Source: Streptomyces sp. Sge12 (GTDB lineage Bacteria; Actinomycetota; Actinomycetes; Streptomycetales; Streptomycetaceae). Taken from it: a stretch of DNA of 64,000 bases. This document shows positions 33,480-42,506 of the stretch, in pieces; the stretch's first letter is position 1, and the number at the start of each line of letters is the position of its first letter. The stretch lies in the NCBI RefSeq assembly GCF_002080455.1, contig NZ_CP020555.1, forward strand, positions 3,224,001 to 3,288,000, in the 5' to 3' direction. The translations under genes were made by a program, and so were the position numbers. The notes under the pieces are model-generated. The model saw only the letters and a program-made list of their open reading frames with translations, made no database searches and was not told the origin of the DNA.

Positions 33480-34240
33480 CACATGTCCTTCTGCGTCCGC
33501 CAACGTGAATCCGTCACACCGGTTTGCTCTACGAAGCCCCCGCCCCGGCCACGCTGTGCGGGTACGGCGTCGAGATCCCTCCCGCCCCCGCCGTCCCACA
33601 CCTGGCCACGGGCATTATGGCCGACCGCCGCGCCGGGGCCCGAGGCGGTGTCCGGGTCCGGCTCGAAGCCGCCCTCCGCGCCGAGCAGCTCGGCCAGCTT
33701 CTTCAGGCCCCGATGGGCCGCGGTCCGTACGGCGCCGGGCCGCTTGCCCAGGGTCTCGGCGGCGCTCTTGGCGTCCAGCCCGACCACGACCCGCAGGACG
33801 ACGGCCTCGGCCTGGTCCTGCGGGAGCTGGGCTATGAGCGCCATGGTCCGGCCGGTGGAGAGGGACTCCATCGCCGCGCCCGCGGTGTCGCACTCGGCGG
33901 CCCAGCCGGTCAGCTCGGTGTCGTCGCCGCCGATGGCGGGGCGCCGGCCGCGCATGCGGATGTGGTCGAGGGCGCGGTTGCGGGCGATGCGGGCGGCCCA
34001 GCCCCGGAAGCGGTCGGCGTCGCCCGTGAAGGAATCGAGGTCGCGGGCGATCTGCAGCCAGGCTTCGGAGGTCACGTCCTCGGCATCGCCGTCACCGACG
34101 AGCGTGCGTACGTAACCGAGCAGCCGTGGGTGCACGGCGCGGTACACAGCACGGAACGCGTTCTCGTCGCCGTCCTGTGCCGCGAGCACCGCGGCGGTCA
34201 GCTCCGCGTCGTCCCCCAGCAAAGTCCCCAACCCGTTCAC
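33479..34240 (-). CDS. ECF-family RNA polymerase sigma factor
   Basis: A 253-aa sigma-70-family factor. Region 2 spans about 28-95 (AFRAVYRAVHPRLLGYVRTL, then DAEDVTSEAWLQIARDLDSF and FRGWAARIARNRALDHIRMR). Region 4 spans about 125-180 (IAQLPQDQAEAVVLRVVVGL, then DAKSAAETLGKRPGAVRTAA and HRGLKKLAELL). A disordered tail of about 60 residues follows. GTG at 34240 is chosen over an upstream TTG, though its ribosome site is weak. It is co-translated with the downstream membrane protein that probably controls it. No autoregulatory promoter could be identified with confidence. Confidence 0.9.
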   Translation of the reverse strand: MNGLGTLLGDDAELTAAVLAAQDGDENAFRAVYRAVHPRLLGYVRTLVGDGDAEDVTSEAWLQIARDLDSFTGDADRFRGWAARIARNRALDHIRMRGRRPAIGGDDTELTGWAAECDTAGAAMESLSTGRTMALIAQLPQDQAEAVVLRVVVGLDAKSAAETLGKRPGAVRTAAHRGLKKLAELLGAEGGFEPDPDTASGPGAAVGHNARGQVWDGGGGRDLDAVPAQRGRGGGFVEQTGVTDSRWRTQKDM

Positions 34241-34373
34241 TGTCCTGTACGTGTGGCGCAAATCAGCACGTTACGGCTTTCAAGTACCTCGCGTCCACGA
34301 GTGATACAACGCGCAACCAACCCTGTGCGGAGCGAGGTGTGACACAAAACGCACTTGCGGCGCTGACAGGGGT

Positions 34374-34396
34374 ACGGGCTTGTCGCACGAGCCCGT
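34374..34396. other. Hairpin in the spacer between sigma gene and OHCU-like gene
   Basis: 9-bp stem ACGGGCTTG / CGAGCCCGT (one G-U pair), 5-nt loop, within the gene-free stretch 34241-34601. That stretch must hold both divergent promoters: the sigma side (34241-34340) is comparatively A/T-rich, while the rest contains this hairpin and little else recognisable. Confidence 0.45.
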
Positions 34397-34601
34397 GACG
34401 GATGGCGGCCGGGGCCTCTCCTGTGGGGGGTGGCGGCCTCGGTCGCCCTCCCCTTCCCGGGGCCCTCACCATGCCTGCCCGTGGCGCTCACGTCATCCTT
34501 TCGGCTCACTTCCGGGTGAAATCCCCGAATCGGTACGACACACCCTGCCCTGCGTCGATAGCGTGGCGGTACACCCCCGCCGCGCCCCGAGGAGCCCCCT
34601 G

Positions 34602-35195
34602 CTGTCCAGCCACCTTCCGGCACAGGCCCCAGGGGGCATTTCCCGGACCGAACGCGGGGGAAGCTCCGATCCTTCTCACGGCTGCGGGCTGGGAAGGTTC
34701 AACACCCTGTCTCCCGAAGCCGCCCGGGCCGTCCTGCTGCACTGCTGCGGAAGCCGGCGCTGGGCGCACCGGGTGGCGGCCCACCGCCCCTACCCCGATG
34801 CCGGGGCCCTGATCGCCGCCGCGGACGAGGCCTCGTACGACCTCTCGCAGGGCGATCTGACCGAGGCGCTGGCCGCGGAGTCCTCGGCGGAGCTGGCCCA
34901 CGGGGCTTCGTACGCCGCACTGCTGGCCCTCGACGCGGCCCACGCGGAGTACGAACGAAAGTTCGGCCACGCCTTCGTGATCTGCCTCGACGGACACCCT
35001 CCGGAGGAGCAGGCGGACCAGCTGCTGGGCGCGATCCGCCGCCGGATGGGGCACGAGGTGGACGAGGAGCGCTCGATCTCCGCAGACGAGCTGCGTCGGG
35101 TCGCGCAGTCCCGGCTCCGCGATCTGACACGCTGGCTGACCTCACCCGATGGGCCGACTGCCACGGAAATCGGCCTATTCGCCCCTGTGGGATAG
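34602..35195 (+). CDS. OHCU-decarboxylase-like protein lacking catalytic motif
   Basis: About 197 aa, related to 2-oxo-4-hydroxy-4-carboxy-5-ureidoimidazoline decarboxylase (uric-acid pathway): VLLHCCGSRRWAHRVAAHRP, DLTEALAA, AEYERKFGHAFVICLDG and ISADELRRVAQSRLRDLTRW align with the family. The H-P-R-I-G segment and the E-Q motif that carry the catalytic His and Glu are missing; instead it runs AAESSAELAHGASY. It is therefore probably not an active decarboxylase. No ATG/GTG start fits; CTG at 34602 is favoured because GAGGAG lies 7 bp upstream. It lies upstream of sdhC and divergent from the sigma factor; function unknown. Confidence 0.7.
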   Translation: MSSHLPAQAPGGISRTERGGSSDPSHGCGLGRFNTLSPEAARAVLLHCCGSRRWAHRVAAHRPYPDAGALIAAADEASYDLSQGDLTEALAAESSAELAHGASYAALLALDAAHAEYERKFGHAFVICLDGHPPEEQADQLLGAIRRRMGHEVDEERSISADELRRVAQSRLRDLTRWLTSPDGPTATEIGLFAPVG

Positions 35196-35347
35196 TCCGT
35201 ACGTGCCTGTTTGATCACACCGATGACCCCCGCGCAAGGGAACCGACAAAGCGTCGCTACGATGTCCGGGGCCGGAGGACCGTACCCGGCCGGGCCCGAC
35301 CGACAAAGAAGCCGGCTGGCCCCCGCCCCGCTTCCGGAGGGTTTTCC

Positions 35348-35728
35348 GTGCCGGCTGGAACGTTGTACCGCGGCCGGGAAGGAATGTGGTCCTGGGTGGC
35401 TCATCGAGTCACCGGCGTCCTCATTTTCTTCTTCCTGTTCGTACACGTCCTCGACACCGCTCTCGTTCGCGTCTCCCCCGAGGCGTACGACGATGTCGTG
35501 GCTACCTACAAGACTCCGATCGTCGCGCTGCTGGAGTACGGCCTCGTCGCCGCCATCCTGTTCCACGCGCTCAACGGTCTCCGTGTCATCGCCGTGGACT
35601 TCTGGTCCAAGGGCCCGCGCTACCAGAAGCAGATGCTCTGGACCGTCGTGGGCATCTGGATCGTTCTGATGTTCGGGGCCCTGTACCCCGTCCTGGGCCA
35701 CGCCTACCTTGAACTGTTCGGGAAGTGA
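35348..35728 (+). CDS. sdhC: Succinate dehydrogenase cytochrome b556 subunit
   Basis: Membrane anchor subunit of respiratory complex II. 126 aa, three helices. The heme/quinone-site motif is WVAHRVTGVLIFFFLFVHVL (about 16-35; the HRVTG is diagnostic), with FHALNGLRVI (about 77-86) contributing the axial His region. The GTG start has GGAGG at good spacing. First gene of sdhCDAB; the stop lies 5 bp before sdhD. Confidence 0.93.
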   Translation: MPAGTLYRGREGMWSWVAHRVTGVLIFFFLFVHVLDTALVRVSPEAYDDVVATYKTPIVALLEYGLVAAILFHALNGLRVIAVDFWSKGPRYQKQMLWTVVGIWIVLMFGALYPVLGHAYLELFGK

Positions 35729-35733
35729 CACGC

Positions 35734-36216
35734 ATGTCTTCTGACACTTCTTCCGCCAAGGCCATCGGCGACGTGGAGGGCGTTTCCCTCTACGACGCCG
35801 AGAACCCGGCGCCTTACATCGAGGCCCCGCGCAAGCGGACCGGCAAGACCCCGCGCTCGACCCGCGGCAACTTCGAGATGGTCGCGTGGCTCTTCATGCG
35901 CCTCTCGGGCATCGTGCTCGTCGTCCTGGTCATCGGCCACCTGCTGATCCAGCTGGTGCTCGACGGCGGCGTGTCCAAGATCGGTTTCGCCTTCGTGGCC
36001 GGCCGCTGGGCCTCCCCGTTCTGGCAGGTCTGGGACCTGCTGATGCTGTGGCTGGCCATGCTGCACGGCGCCAACGGTCTGCGTACCGTCATCAACGACT
36101 ACGCGGAGCGCGCCAACACGCGGCTGTGGCTGAAGGGCCTGCTCTACACCGCCACGGTGTTCACCATCCTTCTGGGCACGCTGGTGATCTTCACCTTCGA
36201 CCCGAACATCCGCTAG
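35734..36216 (+). CDS. sdhD: Succinate dehydrogenase membrane anchor subunit
   Basis: Second membrane anchor of complex II. 160 aa with a 50-residue hydrophilic N-terminus and three helices. WLFMRLSGIVLVVLVIGHLL (about 54-73) and MLHGANGLRTVINDY (about 109-123) are the quinone/heme-binding regions conserved in actinobacterial SdhD. The ATG preceded by GGAAG is chosen over a GTG 9 bp upstream that overlaps the sdhC stop. It is followed by sdhA after 23 bp. Confidence 0.92.
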   Translation: MSSDTSSAKAIGDVEGVSLYDAENPAPYIEAPRKRTGKTPRSTRGNFEMVAWLFMRLSGIVLVVLVIGHLLIQLVLDGGVSKIGFAFVAGRWASPFWQVWDLLMLWLAMLHGANGLRTVINDYAERANTRLWLKGLLYTATVFTILLGTLVIFTFDPNIR

Positions 36217-36239
36217 GCAACGGGGCTGAGGCGAAACCA

Positions 36240-37994
36240 ATGAAGATCCACAAGTACGACACCGTCATCGTCGGCGCAGGTGGCGCAGGTATGCGCGCCG
36301 CCATCGAGTCGACGAAGCGCAGCCGCACCGCGGTGCTGACGAAGCTCTACCCGACCCGCTCCCACACGGGCGCCGCGCAGGGCGGCATGGCCGCCGCGCT
36401 GGCCAACGTGGAAGAGGACAACTGGGAGTGGCACACCTTCGACACGGTCAAGGGCGGTGACTACCTGGTCGACCAGGACGCCGCCGAGATCCTGGCGAAG
36501 GAGGCCATCGACGCGGTCCTCGACCTGGAGAAGATGGGCCTGCCGTTCAACCGCACCCCGGACGGCACCATCGACCAGCGCCGCTTCGGCGGCCACTCGC
36601 GCAACCACGGCGAGGCCCCGGTCCGCCGGTCCTGCTACGCCGCGGACCGCACCGGTCACATGATCCTCCAGACGCTCTACCAGAACTGCGTCAAGGAGGG
36701 CGTGGAGTTCTTCAACGAGTTCTACGTCCTGGACCAGCTCCTGGTCGAGGAGGACGGCGTCAAGAAGTCGGCCGGTGTGGTCGCGTACGAGCTCGCCACC
36801 GGCGAGATCCACGTGTTCCAGGCCAAGGCCGTCATCTACGCCTCCGGCGGCACCGGCAAGTTCTTCAAGGTGACCTCCAACGCGCACACCCTCACGGGTG
36901 ACGGCCAGGCGGCCTGCTACCGCCGCGGCCTGCCGCTGGAGGACATGGAGTTCTTCCAGTTCCACCCGACGGGCATCTGGCGCATGGGCATCCTGCTGAC
37001 GGAGGGCGCCCGCGGTGAGGGCGGCATCCTCCGCAACAAGGACGGCGAGCGCTTCATGGAGAAGTACGCGCCGGTCATGAAGGACCTCGCGTCCCGTGAC
37101 GTCGTCTCGCGCTCCATCTACACCGAGATCCGTGAGGGCCGCGGCTGCGGTCCGGCCGGTGACCACGTGTACCTGGACCTGACGCACCTGCCGCCGGAGC
37201 AGCTCGACGCGAAGCTCCCGGACATCACCGAGTTCGCGCGCACCTACCTGGGCATCGAGCCGTACACGGACCCGATCCCGATCCAGCCCACCGCGCACTA
37301 CGCCATGGGCGGCATCCCGACCAACGTCGAGGGTGAGGTCCTGGCGGACAACACCACCGTCGTCCCGGGCCTGTACGCGGCCGGCGAGGTCGCGTGCGTA
37401 TCGGTGCACGGCGCGAACCGCCTGGGCACCAACTCGCTGCTGGACATCAACGTCTTCGGCAAGCGCTCCGGCATCGCCGCGGCCAAGTACTCGCAGGAGA
37501 ACGACTACGTCGAGCTCCCCGAGAACCCGGCGCAGCAGGTGGCCGACCTCGTCGAGCGCCTGCGCAACTCCACGGGCAACGAGCGGGTCGCCGACCTGCG
37601 TCTGGAGCTCCAGGAGACGATGGACGCGTGCGTGATGGTGTTCCGTACGGAGCAGACCATCAAGACCGCGGTCGACAAGATCGCGGAGCTGCGCGAGCGC
37701 TACAAGAACGTGTCCGTCCAGGACAAGGGCAAGCGCTTCAACACGGACCTGCTGGAGGCCATCGAGCTGGGCAACCTGCTCGACCTGGCCGAGGTCATGG
37801 CCGTGTCCGCGCTGGCGCGCAAGGAGTCCCGCGGCGGTCACTACCGCGAGGACTACCCGAACCGCGACGACGTCAACTTCATGCGCCACACCATGGCGTA
37901 CCGCGAGGTCGGCGATGACGGCAAGGACTCCGTCCGGCTGGACTACAAGCCTGTCGTCGTCACCCGCTACCAGCCGATGGAGCGTAAGTACTGA
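36240..37994 (+). CDS. sdhA: Succinate dehydrogenase flavoprotein subunit
   Basis: Catalytic flavoprotein of complex II, oxidising succinate to fumarate. 584 aa. The FAD dinucleotide fold is at the N-terminus (VIVGAGGAGMRAAIES, about 9-24), followed by the covalent-FAD region RSHTGAAQGGMAAAL (His about 43) and the active-site segments QFHPTGIW, RGEGGILRN and HGANRLGTNSLLDINVFGKR (about 390-409). Full length with the C-terminal helical domain ending in RYQPMERKY. It overlaps sdhB by one base (TGATG). Confidence 0.97.
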   Translation: MKIHKYDTVIVGAGGAGMRAAIESTKRSRTAVLTKLYPTRSHTGAAQGGMAAALANVEEDNWEWHTFDTVKGGDYLVDQDAAEILAKEAIDAVLDLEKMGLPFNRTPDGTIDQRRFGGHSRNHGEAPVRRSCYAADRTGHMILQTLYQNCVKEGVEFFNEFYVLDQLLVEEDGVKKSAGVVAYELATGEIHVFQAKAVIYASGGTGKFFKVTSNAHTLTGDGQAACYRRGLPLEDMEFFQFHPTGIWRMGILLTEGARGEGGILRNKDGERFMEKYAPVMKDLASRDVVSRSIYTEIREGRGCGPAGDHVYLDLTHLPPEQLDAKLPDITEFARTYLGIEPYTDPIPIQPTAHYAMGGIPTNVEGEVLADNTTVVPGLYAAGEVACVSVHGANRLGTNSLLDINVFGKRSGIAAAKYSQENDYVELPENPAQQVADLVERLRNSTGNERVADLRLELQETMDACVMVFRTEQTIKTAVDKIAELRERYKNVSVQDKGKRFNTDLLEAIELGNLLDLAEVMAVSALARKESRGGHYREDYPNRDDVNFMRHTMAYREVGDDGKDSVRLDYKPVVVTRYQPMERKY

Positions 37995-38761
37995 TGGGCA
38001 CCCCGACCCTGAGCAAGACGGACCAGATGGAGGCCGCGGCCGCGGCCTCGCCCTTCATCACGGTCACCTTCCGGATCCGCCGCTTCAACCCGGAGGTCTC
38101 CGACGAGTCCCAGTGGCAGGACTTCCAGGTCGAGATCGACCCGAAGGAGCGCGTGCTCGACGGTCTCCACAAGATCAAGTGGGACCTCGACGGCACGCTG
38201 ACCTTCCGCCGCTCGTGCGCGCACGGCATCTGCGGCTCCGACGCGATGCGGATCAACGGCAAGAACAGGCTCGCCTGCAAGACGCTGATCAAGGACATCA
38301 ACCCGGAGAAGCCGATCACCGTCGAGGCCATCAAGGGCCTCACGGTGATGAAGGACCTTGTCGTCGACATGGAGCCCTTCTTCCAGGCGTACCGCGACGT
38401 CATGCCGTTCCTCGTCACCAAGGGCAACGAGCCGACGCGCGAGCGTCTGCAGTCCGCCGAGGACCGCGAGCGCTTCGACGACACCACCAAGTGCATCCTG
38501 TGCGCCGCGTGCACGTCCTCGTGCCCGGTGTTCTGGAACGACGGCCAGTACTTCGGCCCGGCGGCGATCGTCAACGCGCACCGCTTCATCTTCGACTCGC
38601 GCGACGAGGCCGGCGAGCAGCGGCTGGAGATCCTGAACGACAAGGACGGCGTGTGGCGCTGCCGCACGACCTTCAACTGCACCGACGCGTGCCCGCGTGG
38701 CATCGAGGTCACGAAGGCCATCCAGGAAGTCAAGCGCGCACTGATCACGCGCCGTTTCTGA
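37994..38761 (+). CDS. sdhB: Succinate dehydrogenase iron-sulfur subunit
   Basis: Electron-transfer subunit of complex II. 255 aa. The 2Fe-2S ligands are in RSCAHGICGSDAMRINGKNR and the following LACKT; the 4Fe-4S in CILCAACTSSCPVFW; the 3Fe-4S/quinone side in CRTTFNCTDACPRGIEVTKA. The N-terminus has an alanine-rich extension of about 15 residues before the ferredoxin fold. Last gene of the sdh operon, followed by a strong hairpin. Confidence 0.97.
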   Translation: MGTPTLSKTDQMEAAAAASPFITVTFRIRRFNPEVSDESQWQDFQVEIDPKERVLDGLHKIKWDLDGTLTFRRSCAHGICGSDAMRINGKNRLACKTLIKDINPEKPITVEAIKGLTVMKDLVVDMEPFFQAYRDVMPFLVTKGNEPTRERLQSAEDRERFDDTTKCILCAACTSSCPVFWNDGQYFGPAAIVNAHRFIFDSRDEAGEQRLEILNDKDGVWRCRTTFNCTDACPRGIEVTKAIQEVKRALITRRF

Positions 38762-38780
38762 CCTTCCGGTCCGTGTGCAC

Positions 38781-38819
38781 GAGGGCCCCGTCCCCGGTTC
38801 GTCCGGGGGCGGGGCCCTC
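38781..38819 (+). terminator. sdh operon terminator hairpin
   Basis: GAGGGCCCCG...CCCCGG / CCGGGG...CGGGGCCCTC, a roughly 17-bp stem with a 5-nt loop, 20 bp after sdhB. It is also positioned to stop the convergent DUF4132 operon. No U-tract. Confidence 0.75.
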
Positions 38820-38836
38820 GCCGTTCCCCCACGGCA

Positions 38837-41269
38837 TCAGCGCCGGATCTGGCTGGTGATCGTCGGGTCGGTGATCTCGGTGTCCTTCGCGAGGAGCATC
38901 GCCTTGGAGAGGATGACCGCGAGGGTGCGGTCCCCCTCGAAGGGCAGGTAGCCGGGGTCGGCGCCCGCGGTGCCCGCCGACCCGCCGGGCACGATGCACA
39001 GGTACTGGTCATTGGGCGTCATCAGGATGTTCCCCGAGCCCAAATGGATCCGGTACGTGCGCAGCTCACCCCGCACGTGCAGGAAACGGCCCTCGACGGT
39101 GCACCGGTCGGCGACGGCCAGCCGCGGCACCAGCCGCTCCAGCAGCACCCGCCGGGTCTCGGCGCTCTGGTTCAGCTCCCCGAAGCCGTACGAGGCCCAG
39201 TACTCGCGGAAGCGGCCCTCCGGCCCGCCGTCGGACCACGTCGGATCGTTGCCGACACTGGCCACGCCGACGAACAGGTCGACGTCCCGCAGCACCTCGC
39301 TCAGCACCAGCGCCGGTATCTCCGCGAGCGGCAGCGGGTCGACGGGCTCCCGGCCGGCCGGCAGCCCCATCGTGTACTCGCCGCCGTACGTGCTCGCCTC
39401 GTTGTGCGGGGCGTCGATCGGGTAGAAGCGCACCTGGTCGGTCCGCAGCCGCAGGTAGCTGCCCGACTCGGTGGTGTCGACCCCGTACGCGCTCCCCTCG
39501 CCCTCGATCCAGTACTCGGCGCGCAGCCCCCACCGCGGCAGCTCGCGGACGGCCGGCGGGGCGCAGTCGTCCACGCACAGGCGCAGCCTGTTGCGCCAGC
39601 CCCGGGCCGCGGCCAGCGAGTGGAACTGGTGCTGACGCAGGACGTGCGCGGCGAACCGGTTGGAGTACGTCCCCGTGTTCCGCTCGGCGTCCGTCAGCAG
39701 ATACACCTCGCGGTGGGCCTGCTTGAAGGGCTGCGTCACCGCATTCCGCTCCAGCCACTCCCGCCAGGCGACCACCTCGGCCGGCTCCCTGCCGACCGGG
39801 TGCCACAGCTCGACGGCCGCCTCCTCCCCGGCGCTGCGGGCCAGGGGCTCGCCCGTCAGCGTGCGCAGCTGCCCGTCCGCGAAGCCGACGGCCGTACCGT
39901 CCACGGTCCAGATCAGCCGCCGGGCCAGGGTCCCGACCAGCGGATGGTCCAGGTACCGGGCACGCCACTGCCCGTACGCCCACCGCCGACGGGCCAGGAA
40001 CTGGCCGTCCAGCCGCTCCGCCTGCGCGGACAGCGCCTTGTCGATGTCCTTGACCGCCGCCTTGAGCTCCTTCAGCTCCTCGGCGTGGTCCCGTCGCACG
40101 GTGGCGGGCACGCTCTTGACCGGCCGGCCCGCGGCGTTGTGCCAGCCGAGCACGGCCCGCGTCCCGCGCACCTCCAGCAGCGCGACGGCCTCGCCCAGGC
40201 GGAACCGGGCACGTCCCACCTCCGTCAACCCGTGCGCGGGCACCGCCAGTTCCTCTATCTCCTCACGGCTCATCCCCACGGCCGCGGCGCGTGCCTCCAG
40301 GGCCGCGTCGACGATCTTGGCGGTGCCCTTGAACGTCACCCGGGTTCCCAGTCGCGCCAGTTCGGCGAGGGCGGCCCCACCCTCCATGCGGGCCAGGGAG
40401 TTGACGGCCGCGTTGGCCACCTTCGGATTGCGCGGACCGACTCCGGCGACCTTGCGCAGCGCGCTCTCCACCAGCGCGCCGAGCGCGCGGACCGTACCGG
40501 CGTGCGGCGGCAGGAACGACAGCAGCCAGGTCAGTCCGCGCAGGGCGTTGGCGTTGAACGGGTCGAAGACGTTGTTGACGTCCGACTCGTACTCATTGGG
40601 CACCAGCTCGATGGTCCGGGGCCGCCCGACGAGGGCCAGCCAGCCGGTGACGGCCTCGCGCACCGCATCGCCGCCGAGGCCGTCGAGGAGCGCCCGGCCG
40701 CCCTTCTCCCACGCGGCGGACGGCTTGGCGGCCTTGGCGGTCAGCGCGTACGCGAGCAGATCCCGCCACCGCTCGTCCGCCATCGCCCGCTCCGCCCACT
40801 CCTCCCCCGCATTCAGCACCGGCCCGGTCAGCCGCGCGGCGAACTCGACCAGACCGGTGTCGCCGTACGCGTTCATCGCGCTGCGCCGGACGGTCGCGAC
40901 GACGGCCGGGGAGAGCGGGCGCCCGGCGGCGACCTCGGCCTCGGCCAGGGCCTCGTACCGGTCGGCGTACCAGAACGTGTAGGAGCGGGAGACGGCCTCC
41001 AGCCGGGCGGCCCGCTCCTCCTCCAGCGGAAGGCCGTCCAGGCCCCGGCCGACGAGCACGATGAGGGTCAGCAGCTTCACCCGCACCGGCTCGGTGTGGG
41101 AGTCCCGCCCGTACTGCTCCGCGAACTCCTCGACCAGCCGGCGCCGGTCCTGCTCCGGCTGCGCCAGTATCCCGTCGAGCTGCGCCTGGAAGGCCGGATT
41201 GTGGCTCATGGAGTGCACGGCCTTGCGCAGGAGCGCCTTGGCCATCGTCTCGGTACTCTGCTCCGCCAT
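38837..41269 (-). CDS. DUF4132-domain protein
   Basis: An 810-aa cytoplasmic protein. The first about 400 residues are helical and repeat-like (ARTM-like spacing: LVESALRKVAGVGPRNPKVA, then NAAVNSLARMEGGAALAELA). The C-terminal part carries the DUF4132 region (LARRLIWTVDGTAVGFADGQ, about 475-494, and VYLLTDAERNTGTYSNRFAA, about 560-579), ending with GSGNILMTPNDQYLCIVP. The family includes E. coli YehI/MolR-related proteins of unknown biochemistry. Its ATG overlaps the stop of the small upstream gene (TGATG). It probably works with that gene; function unknown. Confidence 0.82.
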   Translation of the reverse strand: MAEQSTETMAKALLRKAVHSMSHNPAFQAQLDGILAQPEQDRRRLVEEFAEQYGRDSHTEPVRVKLLTLIVLVGRGLDGLPLEEERAARLEAVSRSYTFWYADRYEALAEAEVAAGRPLSPAVVATVRRSAMNAYGDTGLVEFAARLTGPVLNAGEEWAERAMADERWRDLLAYALTAKAAKPSAAWEKGGRALLDGLGGDAVREAVTGWLALVGRPRTIELVPNEYESDVNNVFDPFNANALRGLTWLLSFLPPHAGTVRALGALVESALRKVAGVGPRNPKVANAAVNSLARMEGGAALAELARLGTRVTFKGTAKIVDAALEARAAAVGMSREEIEELAVPAHGLTEVGRARFRLGEAVALLEVRGTRAVLGWHNAAGRPVKSVPATVRRDHAEELKELKAAVKDIDKALSAQAERLDGQFLARRRWAYGQWRARYLDHPLVGTLARRLIWTVDGTAVGFADGQLRTLTGEPLARSAGEEAAVELWHPVGREPAEVVAWREWLERNAVTQPFKQAHREVYLLTDAERNTGTYSNRFAAHVLRQHQFHSLAAARGWRNRLRLCVDDCAPPAVRELPRWGLRAEYWIEGEGSAYGVDTTESGSYLRLRTDQVRFYPIDAPHNEASTYGGEYTMGLPAGREPVDPLPLAEIPALVLSEVLRDVDLFVGVASVGNDPTWSDGGPEGRFREYWASYGFGELNQSAETRRVLLERLVPRLAVADRCTVEGRFLHVRGELRTYRIHLGSGNILMTPNDQYLCIVPGGSAGTAGADPGYLPFEGDRTLAVILSKAMLLAKDTEITDPTITSQIRR

Positions 41270-41661
41270 CAGCCACCCACCAGGGCGACGAGCTTCAGGA
41301 AGGTGACCTCGACACCGAGCGGCAGGACGATCTCCTCGTCCAGCCCGACGACCTGACGGTCCCCCACCAGCACCAGGAAGCCGTTCCGCTCGAACGCCTT
41401 CAGCGCCAGCTCCGTCTGCTTCTCCGGGTCGATGCGGCGCGGCGTCCGCAGCGCGTACCCGTTCAGGGCGCGCTCGGCCCCCTCGGGCTGCACCAGCCCC
41501 TGGAAGACCTCCGGCCGCTTCGCGTGGTACTCCGCGACCTCCTGGAAGACCCGGCGCCGGATCAGCTCGCGCAGCGCGAGCCGCTCCTCGGCTATCTCGA
41601 GTACCCAGCCGTCACCACGGCCTCCGGCGGTCGTCTCGTCGACGAAGGTCACCATTCCCAT
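41269..41661 (-). CDS. Hypothetical protein coupled to DUF4132 gene
   Basis: About 130 aa, soluble, predicted alpha/beta. Visible are VDETTAGGRGDGWVLEIAEE (about 7-26), an Arg-rich helix ERLALRELIRRRVFQEVAEY and LGVEVTFLKLVALVGG at the end. It resembles short partners found before DUF4132 genes, in which the last strand (DEEIVLPLGVEVTFLKLVAL) is conserved; that is from memory. It overlaps the DUF4132 start by one base, indicating stoichiometric expression. Either of two ATGs 6 bp apart (41655, 41661) could be the start. Confidence 0.7.
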   Translation of the reverse strand: MGMVTFVDETTAGGRGDGWVLEIAEERLALRELIRRRVFQEVAEYHAKRPEVFQGLVQPEGAERALNGYALRTPRRIDPEKQTELALKAFERNGFLVLVGDRQVVGLDEEIVLPLGVEVTFLKLVALVGG

Positions 41662-41913
41662 GCAGTCGACAGTAGGGGCGACCACTGACAGCGGGCGGTA
41701 CGGGCCGTACGGGCCTCCGGCGCCGTCCCCGTGGCGAGCGGCACCATGGTCCGGGTGGGCGGGACCGCGGCGCGGACGCCCACTCCCTCCTTCCGGCGGG
41801 CGGCGAACGGGAGTTGATGCGTACGCACATCACGGCTCCGGTGGGCGCGGCGCTCTGACCTGGCTTGGGGACCCGGGGTACAGGGTGGGAGTCCCTGTGG
41901 AAGGATCGTCGGC

Positions 41914-42462
41914 ATGAGCGAGCAGCAGCCGAATCCGTACACGAGCGACCCCGCCGGCCAGGGCGGTCAGCCCGGCGTGCCCGGCCAGGGGGACTACAGG
42001 TGGGGCCCGGGCGAGGCCAGTTACGGTTACCCGCAGCCCTACCCCGCGGCCCCGGCCTACCAGCCGACCATCGGCGCCGGCATGGCGACCCCCGCCTACC
42101 CGATGGCCGCCCCGACCGGCGGAGCCGGCATGTCCCTGGGCGACATCACCATCGCCGGGGACCAGATCATCACCCCGTCGGGCAACATGCCGCTCAGGGG
42201 CGCGATGTGGAACGCGACCGACTTCTCGCGCACCGAGGAGAAGATCCCGCCGCACGCGATCGTGCTCGCGATCGTCTTCTTCCTCTTCTGCCTGCTCGGT
42301 CTGCTCTTCCTGCTGATGAAGCAGAAGACCACCACGGGCTACATCCAGGTCACGGTCGCCAGCGGCGGCCGCCACCACTCCACGATGATCCCGGCAGTGG
42401 ACGCCTACACCTACCAGTGGGTGATGTCGCAGCTCAACCACGCCCGGTCGCTGAGCATGTAG
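41914..42462 (+). CDS. Small membrane protein with Pro/Gly/Tyr-rich N-terminus
   Basis: A 182-aa protein. Residues 1-75 are a flexible Pro/Gly/Tyr/Ala-rich segment; about 80-105 form a short beta region (LGDITIAGDQIITPSGNMPL). One strong helix at about 115-135 (AIVLAIVFFLFCLLGLLFLL) is followed by a small C-terminal domain (TGYIQVTVASGGRHHSTMIP and AYTYQWVMSQLNHARSL). Single-pass topology; function unrecognised. It precedes the inverted-repeat element by 45 bp. The stretch 41662-41913 upstream holds only its promoter, with no clear motif. Confidence 0.75.
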   Translation: MSEQQPNPYTSDPAGQGGQPGVPGQGDYRWGPGEASYGYPQPYPAAPAYQPTIGAGMATPAYPMAAPTGGAGMSLGDITIAGDQIITPSGNMPLRGAMWNATDFSRTEEKIPPHAIVLAIVFFLFCLLGLLFLLMKQKTTTGYIQVTVASGGRHHSTMIPAVDAYTYQWVMSQLNHARSLSM

Positions 42463-42506
42463 AGGCGGGGTGGCTTCGGGGGGCGGGGTTTCGCTCGGGC
42501 GGCAGC

